Source: Planctomycetota bacterium
GTDB lineage: Bacteria > Planctomycetota > Phycisphaerae > FEN-1346 > JAACEH01
Assembly (NCBI GenBank): GCA_016935955.1
Contig: JAFGPY010000260.1
Span: forward strand, 1-16,381
Length of the DNA stretch: 16,381 bases
Direction: 5' to 3'
Positions 1 to 6,883 of this stretch are shown here, piece after piece. Every line of letters begins with the position of its first letter. Positions within the stretch are counted from its first letter, which is position 1. The translations under genes were made by a program, and so were the position numbers. The notes under the pieces are model-generated. The model had not been told where the DNA came from and did no database searches. It worked only from the letters and a program-made list of their open reading frames with translations.

Positions 1-2
1 CG

Positions 3-884
3 CTGGTCGGCCTGACGATCTTCACGGTCGTCGGCCTGGGATGGTACGCCTGGGCCGCGGCCACGCATCCGGGGCTGCTCGACACGTTCCTGGGCAAGGA
101 AGTCGTCGGCCGCATGTTCACCAACGAGTTCGAGCGCAACCCCGAGTGGTACGAGCCGCTGATCAAGTACCTGCCGCTGATGGTCCTGGGGCCGGGCCTG
201 TGGATCGTCTTCTACCGCGACCTGTGGCGGCTGGTTGGGCCGCGGCTGCGACGGTTGTGGCAGACAGGCCGAAGCAACGAGCGAGTGATGTTCCTGCTCG
301 CCTGGTGCGTCTTGCCGCTGGTCATTCTCTCGCTCTCCAGCAGCCGCATGTACCTTTACGTGCTGCCGATCTTCCCGCCGGTGGTTCTGGCGCTGGCCCA
401 CGGGCTGGTGCGGCTGCAGGAATTGCGGCCGCGGTCGGCGCGCTACTGGACCATCGTGGCCGTGCTGGCCGTGGCGATCGTCCTTGGCGGCAAGGCGGTC
501 ATGGCCTACATGCCGCTGGCCAAGGACACGCGGCCGTTCTACGAACTCAGCCGCCGCCTCGCGCCCGACGACCGGCGGTTCGTCATTCTCTGCGACCAGA
601 ACGAGAAGTATGCCCTGATGTTCTACCAGAAGGGCCGCATGCTGCAGGTCGAGCCGACGGGCGACACGGCCGTGGCCCAGCCGCGGTACGACGCGATTGT
701 CCGCGAGATCCGCCGCCGCGCCGTCGAGGGGCCGGTCCTGGTCATCCTGCGGACCTACAACGAGCAGCTCAAGAAGACGATCGATGCGGCCGGGATCGGG
801 TATACTGAGCACACCGGCCTGCGTAAGCGCGTCGTGCTGCTCGTCGACCGCGCGACCGTCGCCCCCGCGCCGACGGGCAGGTAG
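3..884 (+). CDS. Glycosyltransferase family 39 (ArnT/PMT-like), C-terminal part
   Basis: The reading frame is open from the left edge, so the N-terminal part, with the usual catalytic Asp-rich loop, lies outside the window; 293 residues remain. They begin with a hydrophobic helix (LVGLTIFTVVGLGWYAWAA), then a short loop and further membrane segments near residues 58-74, 98-115, 119-137 and 149-166, and end in a soluble tail of about 120 residues. The block SRMYLYVLPIFPPVVLALAH is typical of the last membrane helices of dolichyl/undecaprenyl-phosphate sugar transferases of the ArnT/PMT clan. Such enzymes move a sugar from a polyprenyl-phosphate donor to lipid or protein at the outer face of the inner membrane. 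Donor and acceptor cannot be inferred. An internal ATG at 114 is not the real start, because the frame and the membrane pattern continue upstream. A hairpin element starts 3 nt after the stop codon. Confidence 0.8.
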   Translation: MVGLTIFTVVGLGWYAWAAATHPGLLDTFLGKEVVGRMFTNEFERNPEWYEPLIKYLPLMVLGPGLWIVFYRDLWRLVGPRLRRLWQTGRSNERVMFLLAWCVLPLVILSLSSSRMYLYVLPIFPPVVLALAHGLVRLQELRPRSARYWTIVAVLAVAIVLGGKAVMAYMPLAKDTRPFYELSRRLAPDDRRFVILCDQNEKYALMFYQKGRMLQVEPTGDTAVAQPRYDAIVREIRRRAVEGPVLVILRTYNEQLKKTIDAAGIGYTEHTGLRKRVVLLVDRATVAPAPTGR

Positions 885-887
885 GTC

Positions 888-913
888 GGGTGCCATGGCC
901 GCTTGCGGCCATG
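888..913. repeat. Class I variable-stem hairpin, copy 1
   Basis: The flank GGGTGCCATG (888-897) leads into a perfect 9-bp inverted repeat, CATGGCCGC (894-902) and GCGGCCATG (905-913), with a TT loop. It lies 3 nt after the stop codon of the glycosyltransferase and could stop transcription, although no T-run follows. The same 10-nt flank recurs at 1000, 5464 and, on the minus strand, 13062-13053, each time with a different stem. Confidence 0.75.
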
Positions 914-947
914 CCGGATGTCCGTCCGAATTCTGGGGCAGGATGGT

Positions 948-979
948 TGCTTGTCGTCAGGCCCCGAGCTTGTCGAAGG
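948..979 (-). repeat. TCGAC/GCTCGGG intergenic repeat, copy C
   Basis: Read on the minus strand this stretch starts CCTTCGACAAGCTCGGG. It can be aligned with 5509-5479 (minus) and 12728-12758 (plus), which start CCCTCGACGGTGCTCGGG and CCCTCGACGTCGCTCGGG. All three keep TCGAC, then GCTCGGG, then a GAC- or GTC-containing end. It resembles a TTCGACAAGCTC-type intergenic repeat that I recall from many bacterial genomes; that link is from memory, while the three-way alignment is visible in the window. Confidence 0.5.
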
Positions 980-999
980 GCAGCCACGCGAAAGATTGA

Positions 1000-1029
1000 G
1001 GGTGCCATGCTTCTGCTTGCAGAAGCATG
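1000..1029. repeat. Class I variable-stem hairpin, copy 2
   Basis: The flank GGGTGCCATG (1000-1009) precedes a perfect 11-bp inverted repeat, CATGCTTCTGC (1006-1016) and GCAGAAGCATG (1019-1029), with a TT loop. The identical arm GCTTCTGC/GCAGAAGC reappears 12 kb away at 13067-13084 with a different loop. Confidence 0.8.
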
Positions 1030-1038
1030 CGAACAACT

Positions 1039-1068
1039 CATGGCCACGCAGGCGTGGCCATGCCACCC
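1039..1068. repeat. Class I variable-stem hairpin, copy 3
   Basis: A perfect 11-bp inverted repeat, CATGGCCACGC (1039-1049) and GCGTGGCCATG (1052-1062), with an AG loop, is followed by the flank CATGCCACCC (1059-1068). It is the near twin of the element at 6768-6797. It ends 75 nt before the DinB-like gene. Confidence 0.8.
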
Positions 1069-1130
1069 GACGATGCGGCGCGGGGTCGGTGCTTGTACCC
1101 ACGCGGGAAACCCAGAGACAATCACCATTC

Positions 1131-1137
1131 GAGGAGA
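1131..1137 (+). promoter_or_regulatory. Ribosome binding site fixing the DinB-like start
   Basis: GAGGAGA lies 6 nt before the ATG at 1144. It decides the start: the frame stays open upstream to 1027, but that extension runs through two hairpin elements and gives no family-like residues. Confidence 0.75.
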
Positions 1138-1143
1138 ACCGCC

Positions 1144-1650
1144 ATGAAGATCAAGGACATGCTGATCGACCAGGTGACGAGCATTCGCGACATGACGCTG
1201 GCGACGTTTAACGACCTGGCGCCCGACGAGCGGCTGTTTCAGCCGGCGCCGGGACTGAACCACGCCGTCTGGCTCCTGGGCCACATCGCCACGAGCCAGG
1301 ACCACCTGATCCTCGACTTCTGCACCGGCAAGCCGCTGCTGCCCGCTCGCTACAACGAACTGTTCGCCATGGGCTCGCGACTGCTGGAGGATTCTTCGGG
1401 CTACCCGCGGACCGACGAGATGCTCGAGCGCCTGGCCGCCGGCTACGAGGCTACCCTGGCCTACCTGCGCGGGGCCGACGAGGCCGAGTTCGACCGCGAG
1501 CCGACTTGCTTCGGGCGCTTCGACGATCGGGCCCGGGGCATGTTCGCCACGCGCGGCCGGTGCGTCTGGTTCCACGCCCACCACGAGGCCATGCACGCCG
1601 GCCAGATGGGCTACCTGCGCCGCCTGACCGGCAAGCCGTTCCGCGTCTGA
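1144..1650 (+). CDS. DinB-like four-helix metal-site protein
   Basis: The product has 168 residues, the usual size for the DinB/YfiT superfamily, whose members are four-helix bundles with a divalent metal held by three His. The pattern is visible: LNHAVWLLGHIATSQ supplies His47, and the FHAHHEAMHAGQMGYLRR block supplies His147 and His151, matching the family's HxxxHxGQ end. Many members act as thiol-dependent transferases (bacillithiol, mycothiol or glutathione S-transfer, maleylpyruvate isomerase type) or as stress proteins; the substrate here is unknown. It has no signal peptide and is probably cytosolic. The ATG at 1144 was chosen because of the GAGGAGA upstream. It stands alone between spacers of about 240-260 nt and has no evident link to the polysaccharide genes. 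Confidence 0.8.
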   Translation: MKIKDMLIDQVTSIRDMTLATFNDLAPDERLFQPAPGLNHAVWLLGHIATSQDHLILDFCTGKPLLPARYNELFAMGSRLLEDSSGYPRTDEMLERLAAGYEATLAYLRGADEAEFDREPTCFGRFDDRARGMFATRGRCVWFHAHHEAMHAGQMGYLRRLTGKPFRV

Positions 1651-1691
1651 GGCCGCATTGCCGGTCTCACCAGCCCACATGCGGCCACGCA

Positions 1692-1712
1692 GGGGCACGG
1701 CCTGCCGTGCCG
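1692..1712. repeat. GGCACGGC hairpin after the DinB-like gene
   Basis: Arms GGCACGGC (1694-1701) and GCCGTGCC (1704-1711) enclose CT. The 20 nt at 1693-1712 match the reverse complement of 12786-12805 at 19 positions, so this is a second copy of that element in the other orientation. It lies about 40 nt after the stop codon of the DinB-like gene. Confidence 0.65.
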
Positions 1713-1715
1713 ACC

Positions 1716-1760
1716 GGAAATTCGCAATAATCTTCCTGAGGATACGTTTTTCGTAAGAGT
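1716..1760 (+). promoter_or_regulatory. AT-rich patch, possible promoter region
   Basis: In a high-GC setting this stretch holds AATAAT, GATACG and a TTTTT run ahead of the exported protein at 1887. No convincing pair of -35 and -10 boxes with standard spacing could be picked, so this is only a candidate region. Confidence 0.2.
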
Positions 1761-1886
1761 GTCACCGTCCGCGCCGGCGGCAGGGGTCTATCGTCGCCGG
1801 GCGGCGGGCTCGTGCCGGAACGGACTCACTGGTGGGCCGCGACGCCTCATTCCGCATCCGCCAATTGCCATAGGGGAGACAGCCAG

Positions 1887-2921
1887 ATGATCATCTTCAG
1901 AGAACTGAGCATCGCCGCGATCCTGGTTCTGGCGGCCGTCGGGCTGCTTTCAGCCCTGCCGGGCGGCAGCGCCGCCGTTCTGGCCGACGACCAATCAACC
2001 ACCGAGAGTGACAAGACCGCCAAGCCGCAGGACGAGAAAATCCACGACAGTCCGGGCGAACTCTTCCCGGGAGTCAAGGGCGTCAGCGGCGCGGAACTGG
2101 CCAAGCGCATCGCGGCGGCCGAGAAACGCAAACAGAACAAGTCACAACCGACGCCCGTCACACCGGCCGCAACTACGCCGACCCCCGCCACGCCGGCGCA
2201 GCAACCGGCGGGCAGCGGTTCGCCGTCGGCCCCAGCCGGCAACTCCTCCTCGTCGCAGCCGTCAACCGTGGCCGCCGAGACGGCGCCGGCTACGGCGGCG
2301 AACGGTTCGACGGTCGATGCGGCCGCAAGCGACGACCAGGCCGAGGCCAAGCTCAGCTATACGGCCCGGATGTTTCTCAAGCAATTCGACGAGCGCGTCG
2401 AGCGGATCGATCTGCTGTTGAGGAAGGCCCGCGAGTACCGTAGCGACGCCGAGACCGCGGCCGCAGCAATCGGCAATGAGGCCAAGATCCAGTACTACCT
2501 GCGGCACGAGCCGGAGACCGCGCTGACGGCCGTTCGCAACTACGAGAAGACGATGATGGGGCCGATCTCGGTCTACCGCACGATCTACGAGATGACTCGC
2601 GACGCCCTGACGTTTGCCGCCGAGAAGCGTCCGCCCGACGACCTGGGTCCCGAAGGCACGGCCGCCACCGACAAGAACGTGGCCCGGCTGAAAGAGGCGC
2701 GACGCGAGTGTCTGCTGGCAGCGGCTGAGTTGTTTACGAAGATTCGCCGCTTCGACGCCTCCGAGAGAATCTACGTGGTCCTCACGAAGATGTACCCGAA
2801 CGATGCGGCGATCAACCTGTCGTACACCGCCATGATTCGCGTTCGCGATGACCCGATGGAAGGCCTCGGCCTGTTCTGGGAGCGCGGCGGGGGCGGGGGT
2901 GACGGAGACAAACACCGCTGA
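1887..2921 (+). CDS. Exported protein with Pro/Ala/Thr linker and TPR-like C-terminus
   Basis: I do not recognise this 344-residue protein. Residues 5-34 form a hydrophobic N-terminal segment ending GGSAAVLADD, which looks like a signal peptide cut near residue 34, or an uncleaved anchor. Residues 36-85 are charged. Residues 86-150 are a low-complexity linker rich in Pro, Ala, Thr, Ser and Gln. Residues 151-320 are helical and include a TPR-like pair near 272-305 (CLLAAAELFTKIRRFDASER and following). The tail is WERGGGGGDGDKHR. Such a layout suits a periplasmic scaffold or adaptor, but no function can be assigned. The ATG at 1887 was chosen for the purine-rich AGGGGAGA about 7 nt upstream and because the signal peptide starts there; the frame also runs back to 1812. 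A GC-rich palindrome lies 5 nt after the stop codon. Confidence 0.7.
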   Translation: MIIFRELSIAAILVLAAVGLLSALPGGSAAVLADDQSTTESDKTAKPQDEKIHDSPGELFPGVKGVSGAELAKRIAAAEKRKQNKSQPTPVTPAATTPTPATPAQQPAGSGSPSAPAGNSSSSQPSTVAAETAPATAANGSTVDAAASDDQAEAKLSYTARMFLKQFDERVERIDLLLRKAREYRSDAETAAAAIGNEAKIQYYLRHEPETALTAVRNYEKTMMGPISVYRTIYEMTRDALTFAAEKRPPDDLGPEGTAATDKNVARLKEARRECLLAAAELFTKIRRFDASERIYVVLTKMYPNDAAINLSYTAMIRVRDDPMEGLGLFWERGGGGGDGDKHR

Positions 2922-2926
2922 CGGGG

Positions 2927-2940
2927 CGTCCCGCGGGACG
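2927..2940. terminator. GC-rich palindrome after the stop codon
   Basis: CGTCCCGCGGGACG is a perfect 14-nt palindrome 5 nt after the TGA at 2919-2921. It could end the transcript, but no run of T follows, so a standard intrinsic terminator is not shown. Confidence 0.35.
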
Positions 2941-3112
2941 ACGGCGCTTGGGCTGGGGATGGGCCGGGACGGATTGGTCCTTGCACCTGCGCGGATGGGT
3001 CATTAGCATCCCCCTACAGAGTCTGAGCCAGGCAGCGCGCGACTGATCGCAGAGGTCGCGCGTGCGCCCGGGTCGCCCTGCGGACTCAGGCTGCTGTTCA
3101 GGGAGACTTGCG

Positions 3113-5398
3113 ATGAACCGGACCCCGGCCTTCCTGGCGACCGCAGTTCTGGCGGTTGCCGCGACTTCCACGGGATGCGAGACACTGCCTGCTCGCGACG
3201 CTGCCGCCGTACTGGCCGTGCCGTCGTTCACGGCGGCGCTGGGCGAACACCCCTACCTCTACTTCCGCGCGTCGGACCTGCCACGAATGCGCGAGGCGGC
3301 CGCCACGTTGCCCGAGGCCGGGACCCGCATGGAGGCCATGCTCAAGAGCACCGATCCCGAGCGGTCCATCGGTTTCCCGCCGGCGAATTGCCCGACCCAG
3401 GGCCGCGACAGTTGGGTCACATTCGTCCACAGGGAGGGCGGCCATGCGGCCCGTTGCGGAGCGCTCTACCAGTTGACCGGCGACCGCCGCTATGCCGACT
3501 GGGCGCGGCGGGCCTTGCTGGCCTGGGCCGCGGAGTTCGACTCGCGAGTGGACTTCCGGCTGTGCAGCGACTTCCACATGCCGCCCGAGCCCGGCAGCGG
3601 GGCCCAAGAGGGCGGCAACCACATGGGCTTCTACCACGTCGGCATTTTGCTGTGCAACACGGCGCTGGCCTACGATTGCATCTACGACGCGCTCTCGGCC
3701 GACGAGCGGCGGACCATCGAGCGCGATTTCTTCCGCCGCTGCGTCGCGGCGATCGAGGGCGTGGACTACACGCGGCGCGACCCGATCCACGCAGGTGACT
3801 TCATGTACAACGGCGGCCAGTGGAACGGGGCCAACCTGTGCAACATGGGCCTGACGGCTGCAGGCTTCGTGCTCGGCGACGCGCGGCTCTATCGTCGCGG
3901 CGTCCGCAACTTCAAGCTCTACCTGTCGCGCGACATGCTGGCCGACGGTTTCTGGGTCGAGGAGGACCTGCTCTACGCCGGGACGTGTCTCGGCTCGCTC
4001 TTCAACATCGCCTGGATGGCCCGCTCGAGCGGCTACCCCGAAGACCTCTTCACGCTGACCGTGCCTGCGCTGGATCGTGCGGCTTACGACGCGCGGTACT
4101 ACAACACGTTGCCGCATTGCGACGGGCTGGCCCCGGCGGCGCGGTCGCTGGAGATGTTCCTGGACGCGCACCTCGATTACCAGTACCCCGACCTGTCGCC
4201 GGGCAACTGGGGTTGGACGCCCGGCCGCGGGTCGCTCAAGACGAGTCGCGACATGATCGCCATGTACAACGTTGGCTACGCCGTCTACGGCAAGCCGAGC
4301 TACGCGTTCCTGCTCGGCCAGGTGGACCGCACGCGCGGCAGCGTGGACGGAGCGGGCATCGACCTGCTCTACTTCGGCAAACCCCTGGCCGACGTCGCTC
4401 CGACGCCGACGCGCAGCCGGTGGTACGCCCACGGCAAGTGGGTGGTCCTGAAGAGCATCGAGGGTCGCGACTACTGGAACAGCGACGCCCTCTGCGCCTT
4501 CACGGCCTACGGCAGCGAGCGCAACAAGGGCATCCAGCCCCTGACGCTCGACCTGTTCGCCTTCGGCCGCGTGCTGGCCCCGCGGACGGCCATGATCGGC
4601 TACGCCCAGAACCTGACCAAGGCCTACCAGCTCAACGAGCCGGCGTGGAACGGCTGCATGATCGACGGGGCGATCACCAACGTCTTCAACTCGGGCGTGG
4701 ACCGGACGTGGATGGCGTACTACGATGCCGGGCCGCTGGTCAAAGTGGCGGCGCCGCGCGTCCACAGTCGCGGCGAACGGCGCGCGAACCTCTACGCGCC
4801 CGACATCGAGCGTCACCCGGAAGAGGACCGCACCGAGGGCCGCACGCTGGCTCTCGCCGACCGCTACCTGGTGGACGTCTACCACGTGAGCTTCGACCGG
4901 CGGCCGGCGTACAAGCGGAACCTCGACTACGTGCTGCACGGTTACGGCAAGCTGAGCTTCGAGGGCAAGAAAGACAACCTCTCGCAGGGCGGCGACGTGA
5001 CGGCCGTCTGGACCCGCGACGACGGTTGCGGCTTGCGGTCCACCGTGCTCGGCGCTGAGCCGCGCGGCGGAACCAAGTTCAAGAGTTACACCGATCCGAT
5101 CACCGACTTCGTGGTCGCCACCCGGGCCGACTTCGAGGAACGGTTCATCGTCGTGCACGAGCCCGTCAAGGATGAGTCGCAGATTGCCGCCATCCGCCGC
5201 ATCGCCGACGAGGACGATGCTGCCGCCGTGGAAATCCGTTTCAGGGACGGCGCCGCGGACCTCGTGGCCCTGAGGACCAAGGCCACCACCGCGCCGCACG
5301 CCTGGACCACCGACGACGGCCGCCGCCTGGAGCTTCGTGGCAACTATGCGTTCATCCGCACGCGTCCCGACGGCACGACTGAGCAGCAGGAAAAATGA
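3113..5398 (+). CDS. Heparinase II/III-like lipoprotein, active-site motif divergent
   Basis: The 761-residue product starts with a signal peptide containing STGC; Cys22 may be lipidated, although Ser at -3 is not ideal. Residues of about 45-390 look like the (alpha/alpha)6 toroid of heparinase II/III and alginate-lyase-like proteins (HPYLYFRASDLPRMREAA opening, ALAYDCIYDALSADERRTIE, GQWNGANLCNMGLTA, WVEEDLLYAG). The rest is the beta-sandwich part (GRTLALADRYLVDVYHVSFD). These proteins cut uronic-acid polysaccharides by beta-elimination. However, where family members carry HxHxD followed by SF, this one reads NKGIQ then PLTLDLFAFG (residues 471-484), and where others have an SHNT-type His it reads AWNG (511-514). 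The candidate base residues are therefore missing and activity is uncertain. The start at 3113 follows AGGGAGA. A paralogue's 3' end lies just downstream (5531-5611). Confidence 0.75.
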   Translation: MNRTPAFLATAVLAVAATSTGCETLPARDAAAVLAVPSFTAALGEHPYLYFRASDLPRMREAAATLPEAGTRMEAMLKSTDPERSIGFPPANCPTQGRDSWVTFVHREGGHAARCGALYQLTGDRRYADWARRALLAWAAEFDSRVDFRLCSDFHMPPEPGSGAQEGGNHMGFYHVGILLCNTALAYDCIYDALSADERRTIERDFFRRCVAAIEGVDYTRRDPIHAGDFMYNGGQWNGANLCNMGLTAAGFVLGDARLYRRGVRNFKLYLSRDMLADGFWVEEDLLYAGTCLGSLFNIAWMARSSGYPEDLFTLTVPALDRAAYDARYYNTLPHCDGLAPAARSLEMFLDAHLDYQYPDLSPGNWGWTPGRGSLKTSRDMIAMYNVGYAVYGKPSYAFLLGQVDRTRGSVDGAGIDLLYFGKPLADVAPTPTRSRWYAHGKWVVLKSIEGRDYWNSDALCAFTAYGSERNKGIQPLTLDLFAFGRVLAPRTAMIGYAQNLTKAYQLNEPAWNGCMIDGAITNVFNSGVDRTWMAYYDAGPLVKVAAPRVHSRGERRANLYAPDIERHPEEDRTEGRTLALADRYLVDVYHVSFDRRPAYKRNLDYVLHGYGKLSFEGKKDNLSQGGDVTAVWTRDDGCGLRSTVLGAEPRGGTKFKSYTDPITDFVVATRADFEERFIVVHEPVKDESQIAAIRRIADEDDAAAVEIRFRDGAADLVALRTKATTAPHAWTTDDGRRLELRGNYAFIRTRPDGTTEQQEK

Positions 5399-5437
5399 GG
5401 GCGCGCAGCCGCGAGGCGATGGCCTTGTCTATGTAGC

Positions 5438-5455
5438 CCGGCCGCCCCCGGCCGG
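5438..5455. repeat. Class II hairpin with CTACA flank (minus orientation)
   Basis: CCGGCCG (5438-5444) and CGGCCGG (5449-5455) form a 7-bp stem with a CCCC loop. TGTAG at 5432-5436 is the CTACA flank in the other orientation, as at 12806-12810 and 12893-12897. It lies about 40 nt after the stop codon of the lyase-like gene. Confidence 0.55.
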
Positions 5456-5463
5456 AAGCCAAA

Positions 5464-5518
5464 GGGTGCCATGCCTGCTCCTGTCGTAGATCCCGAGCAC
5501 CGTCGAGGGGCAGGCATG
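5464..5518. repeat. Class I hairpin carrying a nested repeat in its loop
   Basis: The flank GGGTGCCATG (5464-5473) opens a 9-bp stem, CATGCCTGC (5470-5478) and GCAGGCATG (5510-5518). The 31-nt loop is not random: on the minus strand it starts CCCTCGACGGTGCTCGGG, matching the repeats at 979-948 and 12728-12758. One repeat thus appears to sit inside the other. The element ends only about 13 nt before the truncated coding remnant at 5531. Confidence 0.7.
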
Positions 5519-5530
5519 CCGAATGGCTGG

Positions 5531-5611
5531 CACGGCCGCATGGAACTTCGCGGCAACTACACCTTCGTTCGCAGGCGAGCCGACGGCACTGTTGAACGAC
5601 AGGAAGAGTAG
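5531..5611 (+). pseudogene. 3' remnant of a second heparinase-like gene
   Basis: The frame reads HGR then MELRGNYTFVRRRADGTVER QEE and a stop. The end of the preceding gene (5327-5398) reads LELRGNYAFIRTRPDGTTEQ QEK and a stop. Over 24 aligned codons, 51 of 72 bases and 16 of 23 residues agree, and several changes are silent third-base changes (GAG/GAA, CGT/CGC, TAT/TAC, ACG/ACT). This is what a diverged paralogue under coding selection would leave. Nothing of the upstream 700 or so residues is present. The homology starts just after the hairpin at 5464-5518, so the body of the gene was probably deleted there. An ATG at 5540 would permit a 23-residue peptide, but there is no ribosome binding site. 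Confidence 0.75.
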
Positions 5612-5626
5612 CGGCTCAGGAAGCCC

Positions 5627-5634
5627 AAGGAGGG
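5627..5634 (+). promoter_or_regulatory. Strong ribosome binding site of the SIR2-like gene
   Basis: AAGGAGGG lies 8 nt before the ATG at 5643. It is the best Shine-Dalgarno match in the window and fixes the start, since the frame also runs back to 5523 through the lyase remnant. Confidence 0.8.
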
Positions 5635-5642
5635 ACACAGCG

Positions 5643-6701
5643 ATGAAAAGGGTCTTTATTCTCGGAGCGGGCTTTTCGAGACAAGAGGGGTTGCCGACGG
5701 CCGCAGAGGCTCTGCAGCAAGCCTTAGAGCGTCCTAGCCTAAGAGATCTCGGTGACCTTCAGAATTGGGCTCGGTCTCTCCAAACCCGTCTTCGCACGGC
5801 CTTGCCGTCAAGTTCCCGCGCCACGATCGAGCAATTCTTTGAGGCAGGACGCTGCGATATCGAGTGGTGGAACTCCCAACAACAGCTCTGCCCTGTAGGC
5901 CACTATGATGGGTTAACTGACGCGGACCGCGCTGACAGCAGAAACGCTTGGCTCTCCTACATAGAAGAAGAGTTTCTTGAAAACATAGAGGAGTGTCAGT
6001 CGCGTTCTCGCCTTGGGCAAGTCACTCGCTTCGCAACGCAGATGCGGGGGGACGATACTGTGATCACGTTCAACTACGATTCGCTAGTTGAGTTGGCCCT
6101 TACGCGTCTCAACCGGCCATGGAATCACGGCATGCAGGATTCAGCGAATGGCGGTACGACGGTCCTCAAAATGCACGGGTCGCTTGACTGGGTGATCTGC
6201 GAGCGTGACGGCACCTTTCCAACCATGAATCTCGTAAAGCTCTTCTCCAAACGAAACGTGAACTTTGAGCACAGCCAGACCGTTCGTCACAAGGACGATC
6301 CTGAGTTTCGGTGGGAATTGTGGCGCGTGCCCGGGGCCTCAGCGTTGGCCAAGATAAACCGCTGTGACTCTTGGCTCGGAGTCGCGGGCCTTGATAGAAT
6401 CAAGAAGCTACATGACTTGCCCGGGAGTGGCATGACGTGGGACAAGGCTGGCGACGCTGTGCGCGATGCAGAAGAAGTGTACATCGTCGGCTTTTCCTTC
6501 TCACAATACGACCTGATGGCACGACTTCTGGTCGTCGACGCACTGGCAGCAAGAGGCAAGGCCTTGGACAGGGCTGTTGTGGTCGACCCCTGTGCCTGCC
6601 GTCTTGCCGACGATCTGAAGCCCCTATTCGGCATCAAGCCCTTCGCCGTGGAAAGCAAGGCGGAGGAAGTCAACTGGCCCGATCTACTCCACGCGCAATA
6701 G
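5643..6701 (+). CDS. SIR2-like (NAD-binding) protein, single domain
   Basis: This 352-residue protein opens with KRVFILGAGFSRQEGLPTA, the GAGxS dinucleotide-binding motif of the SIR2-like clan. ITFNYDSLVE (Asn144, Asp146) and LKMHGSLDW (His178) match the family's NxD and LHGS active-site blocks, and IVGFSFSQYD (281-290) matches its late IGYSxxxxD block. Relatives in bacterial immunity cleave NAD+ during phage infection, either alone or with partners such as HerA or a short Argonaute; neither partner is here. No signal peptide is visible, so it should be cytosolic. Base composition is clearly less GC-rich than in the flanking lyase genes, with codons such as TTA, CTA, AGA and ATA, which suggests recent acquisition. 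Hairpin elements flank it at 5464-5518 and 6768-6797. A defence role is an inference from the family. Confidence 0.8.
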   Translation: MKRVFILGAGFSRQEGLPTAAEALQQALERPSLRDLGDLQNWARSLQTRLRTALPSSSRATIEQFFEAGRCDIEWWNSQQQLCPVGHYDGLTDADRADSRNAWLSYIEEEFLENIEECQSRSRLGQVTRFATQMRGDDTVITFNYDSLVELALTRLNRPWNHGMQDSANGGTTVLKMHGSLDWVICERDGTFPTMNLVKLFSKRNVNFEHSQTVRHKDDPEFRWELWRVPGASALAKINRCDSWLGVAGLDRIKKLHDLPGSGMTWDKAGDAVRDAEEVYIVGFSFSQYDLMARLLVVDALAARGKALDRAVVVDPCACRLADDLKPLFGIKPFAVESKAEEVNWPDLLHAQ

Positions 6702-6724
6702 GCCGTCGCTTGCCGCAGCGGCCT
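6700..6724 (+). terminator. Weak inverted repeat at the end of the SIR2-like gene
   Basis: AGGCCG (6700-6705) and CGGCCT (6719-6724) can form a 6-bp stem that overlaps the TAG stop codon. There is no T-run. It is recorded as a weak candidate only. Confidence 0.2.
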
Positions 6725-6767
6725 CAGCGTCACAACAATCGTTGCCCCCCTGAACGCTAGACAGGAT

Positions 6768-6797
6768 CATGGCCACGCTCACGTGGCCATGCCACCC
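6768..6797. repeat. Class I variable-stem hairpin, copy 5
   Basis: CATGGCCACG (6768-6777) and CGTGGCCATG (6782-6791) form a perfect 10-bp stem with a CTCA loop, followed by the flank CATGCCACCC (6788-6797). Arms and flank closely match 1039-1068, but the loop differs. GATCATGG at its left edge is shared with the element starting near 12714. Confidence 0.8.
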
Positions 6798-6877
6798 TGC
6801 CTGATGTGTGTGCTTTCACAGGCGCAGCTTGTCGTGGGCGGATCAAGCGTATCCGCGCCGCGCGGACGCGGACATGG

Positions 6878-6883
6878 TATACT
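6878..6883 (+). promoter_or_regulatory. TATACT, possible -10 box of the lyase gene at 6923
   Basis: TATACT sits 39 nt before the start codon in an otherwise GC-rich spacer, a plausible place for a sigma-70 -10 element. No good -35 box is found at the right distance upstream, so the call rests on one hexamer. Confidence 0.3.

Noticed and set aside
800..806. TATACT near 800 as a promoter
   Set aside because: It lies inside the glycosyltransferase coding region, has no matching -35 box, and no gene starts shortly downstream.
1027..1143. N-terminal extension of the DinB-like gene
   Set aside because: It runs through two hairpin elements, lacks family residues, and a good ribosome site directly precedes the ATG at 1144.
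3098..5299. 733-residue minus-strand open frame
   Set aside because: It is fully antisense to the lyase-like gene and has the Arg/Val/Ala-rich composition of a high-GC shadow frame with no recognisable motif.
5540..5611. 23-residue small gene
   Set aside because: It matches the C-terminus of the preceding lyase-like protein and lacks a ribosome site, so it is better read as a gene remnant.
5464..6797. Mobile element carrying the SIR2-like gene with the hairpins as its ends
   Set aside because: The flanking hairpins are not matching terminal repeats, no target-site duplication was found, and no transposase is present; acquisition is plausible but its boundaries are not shown.
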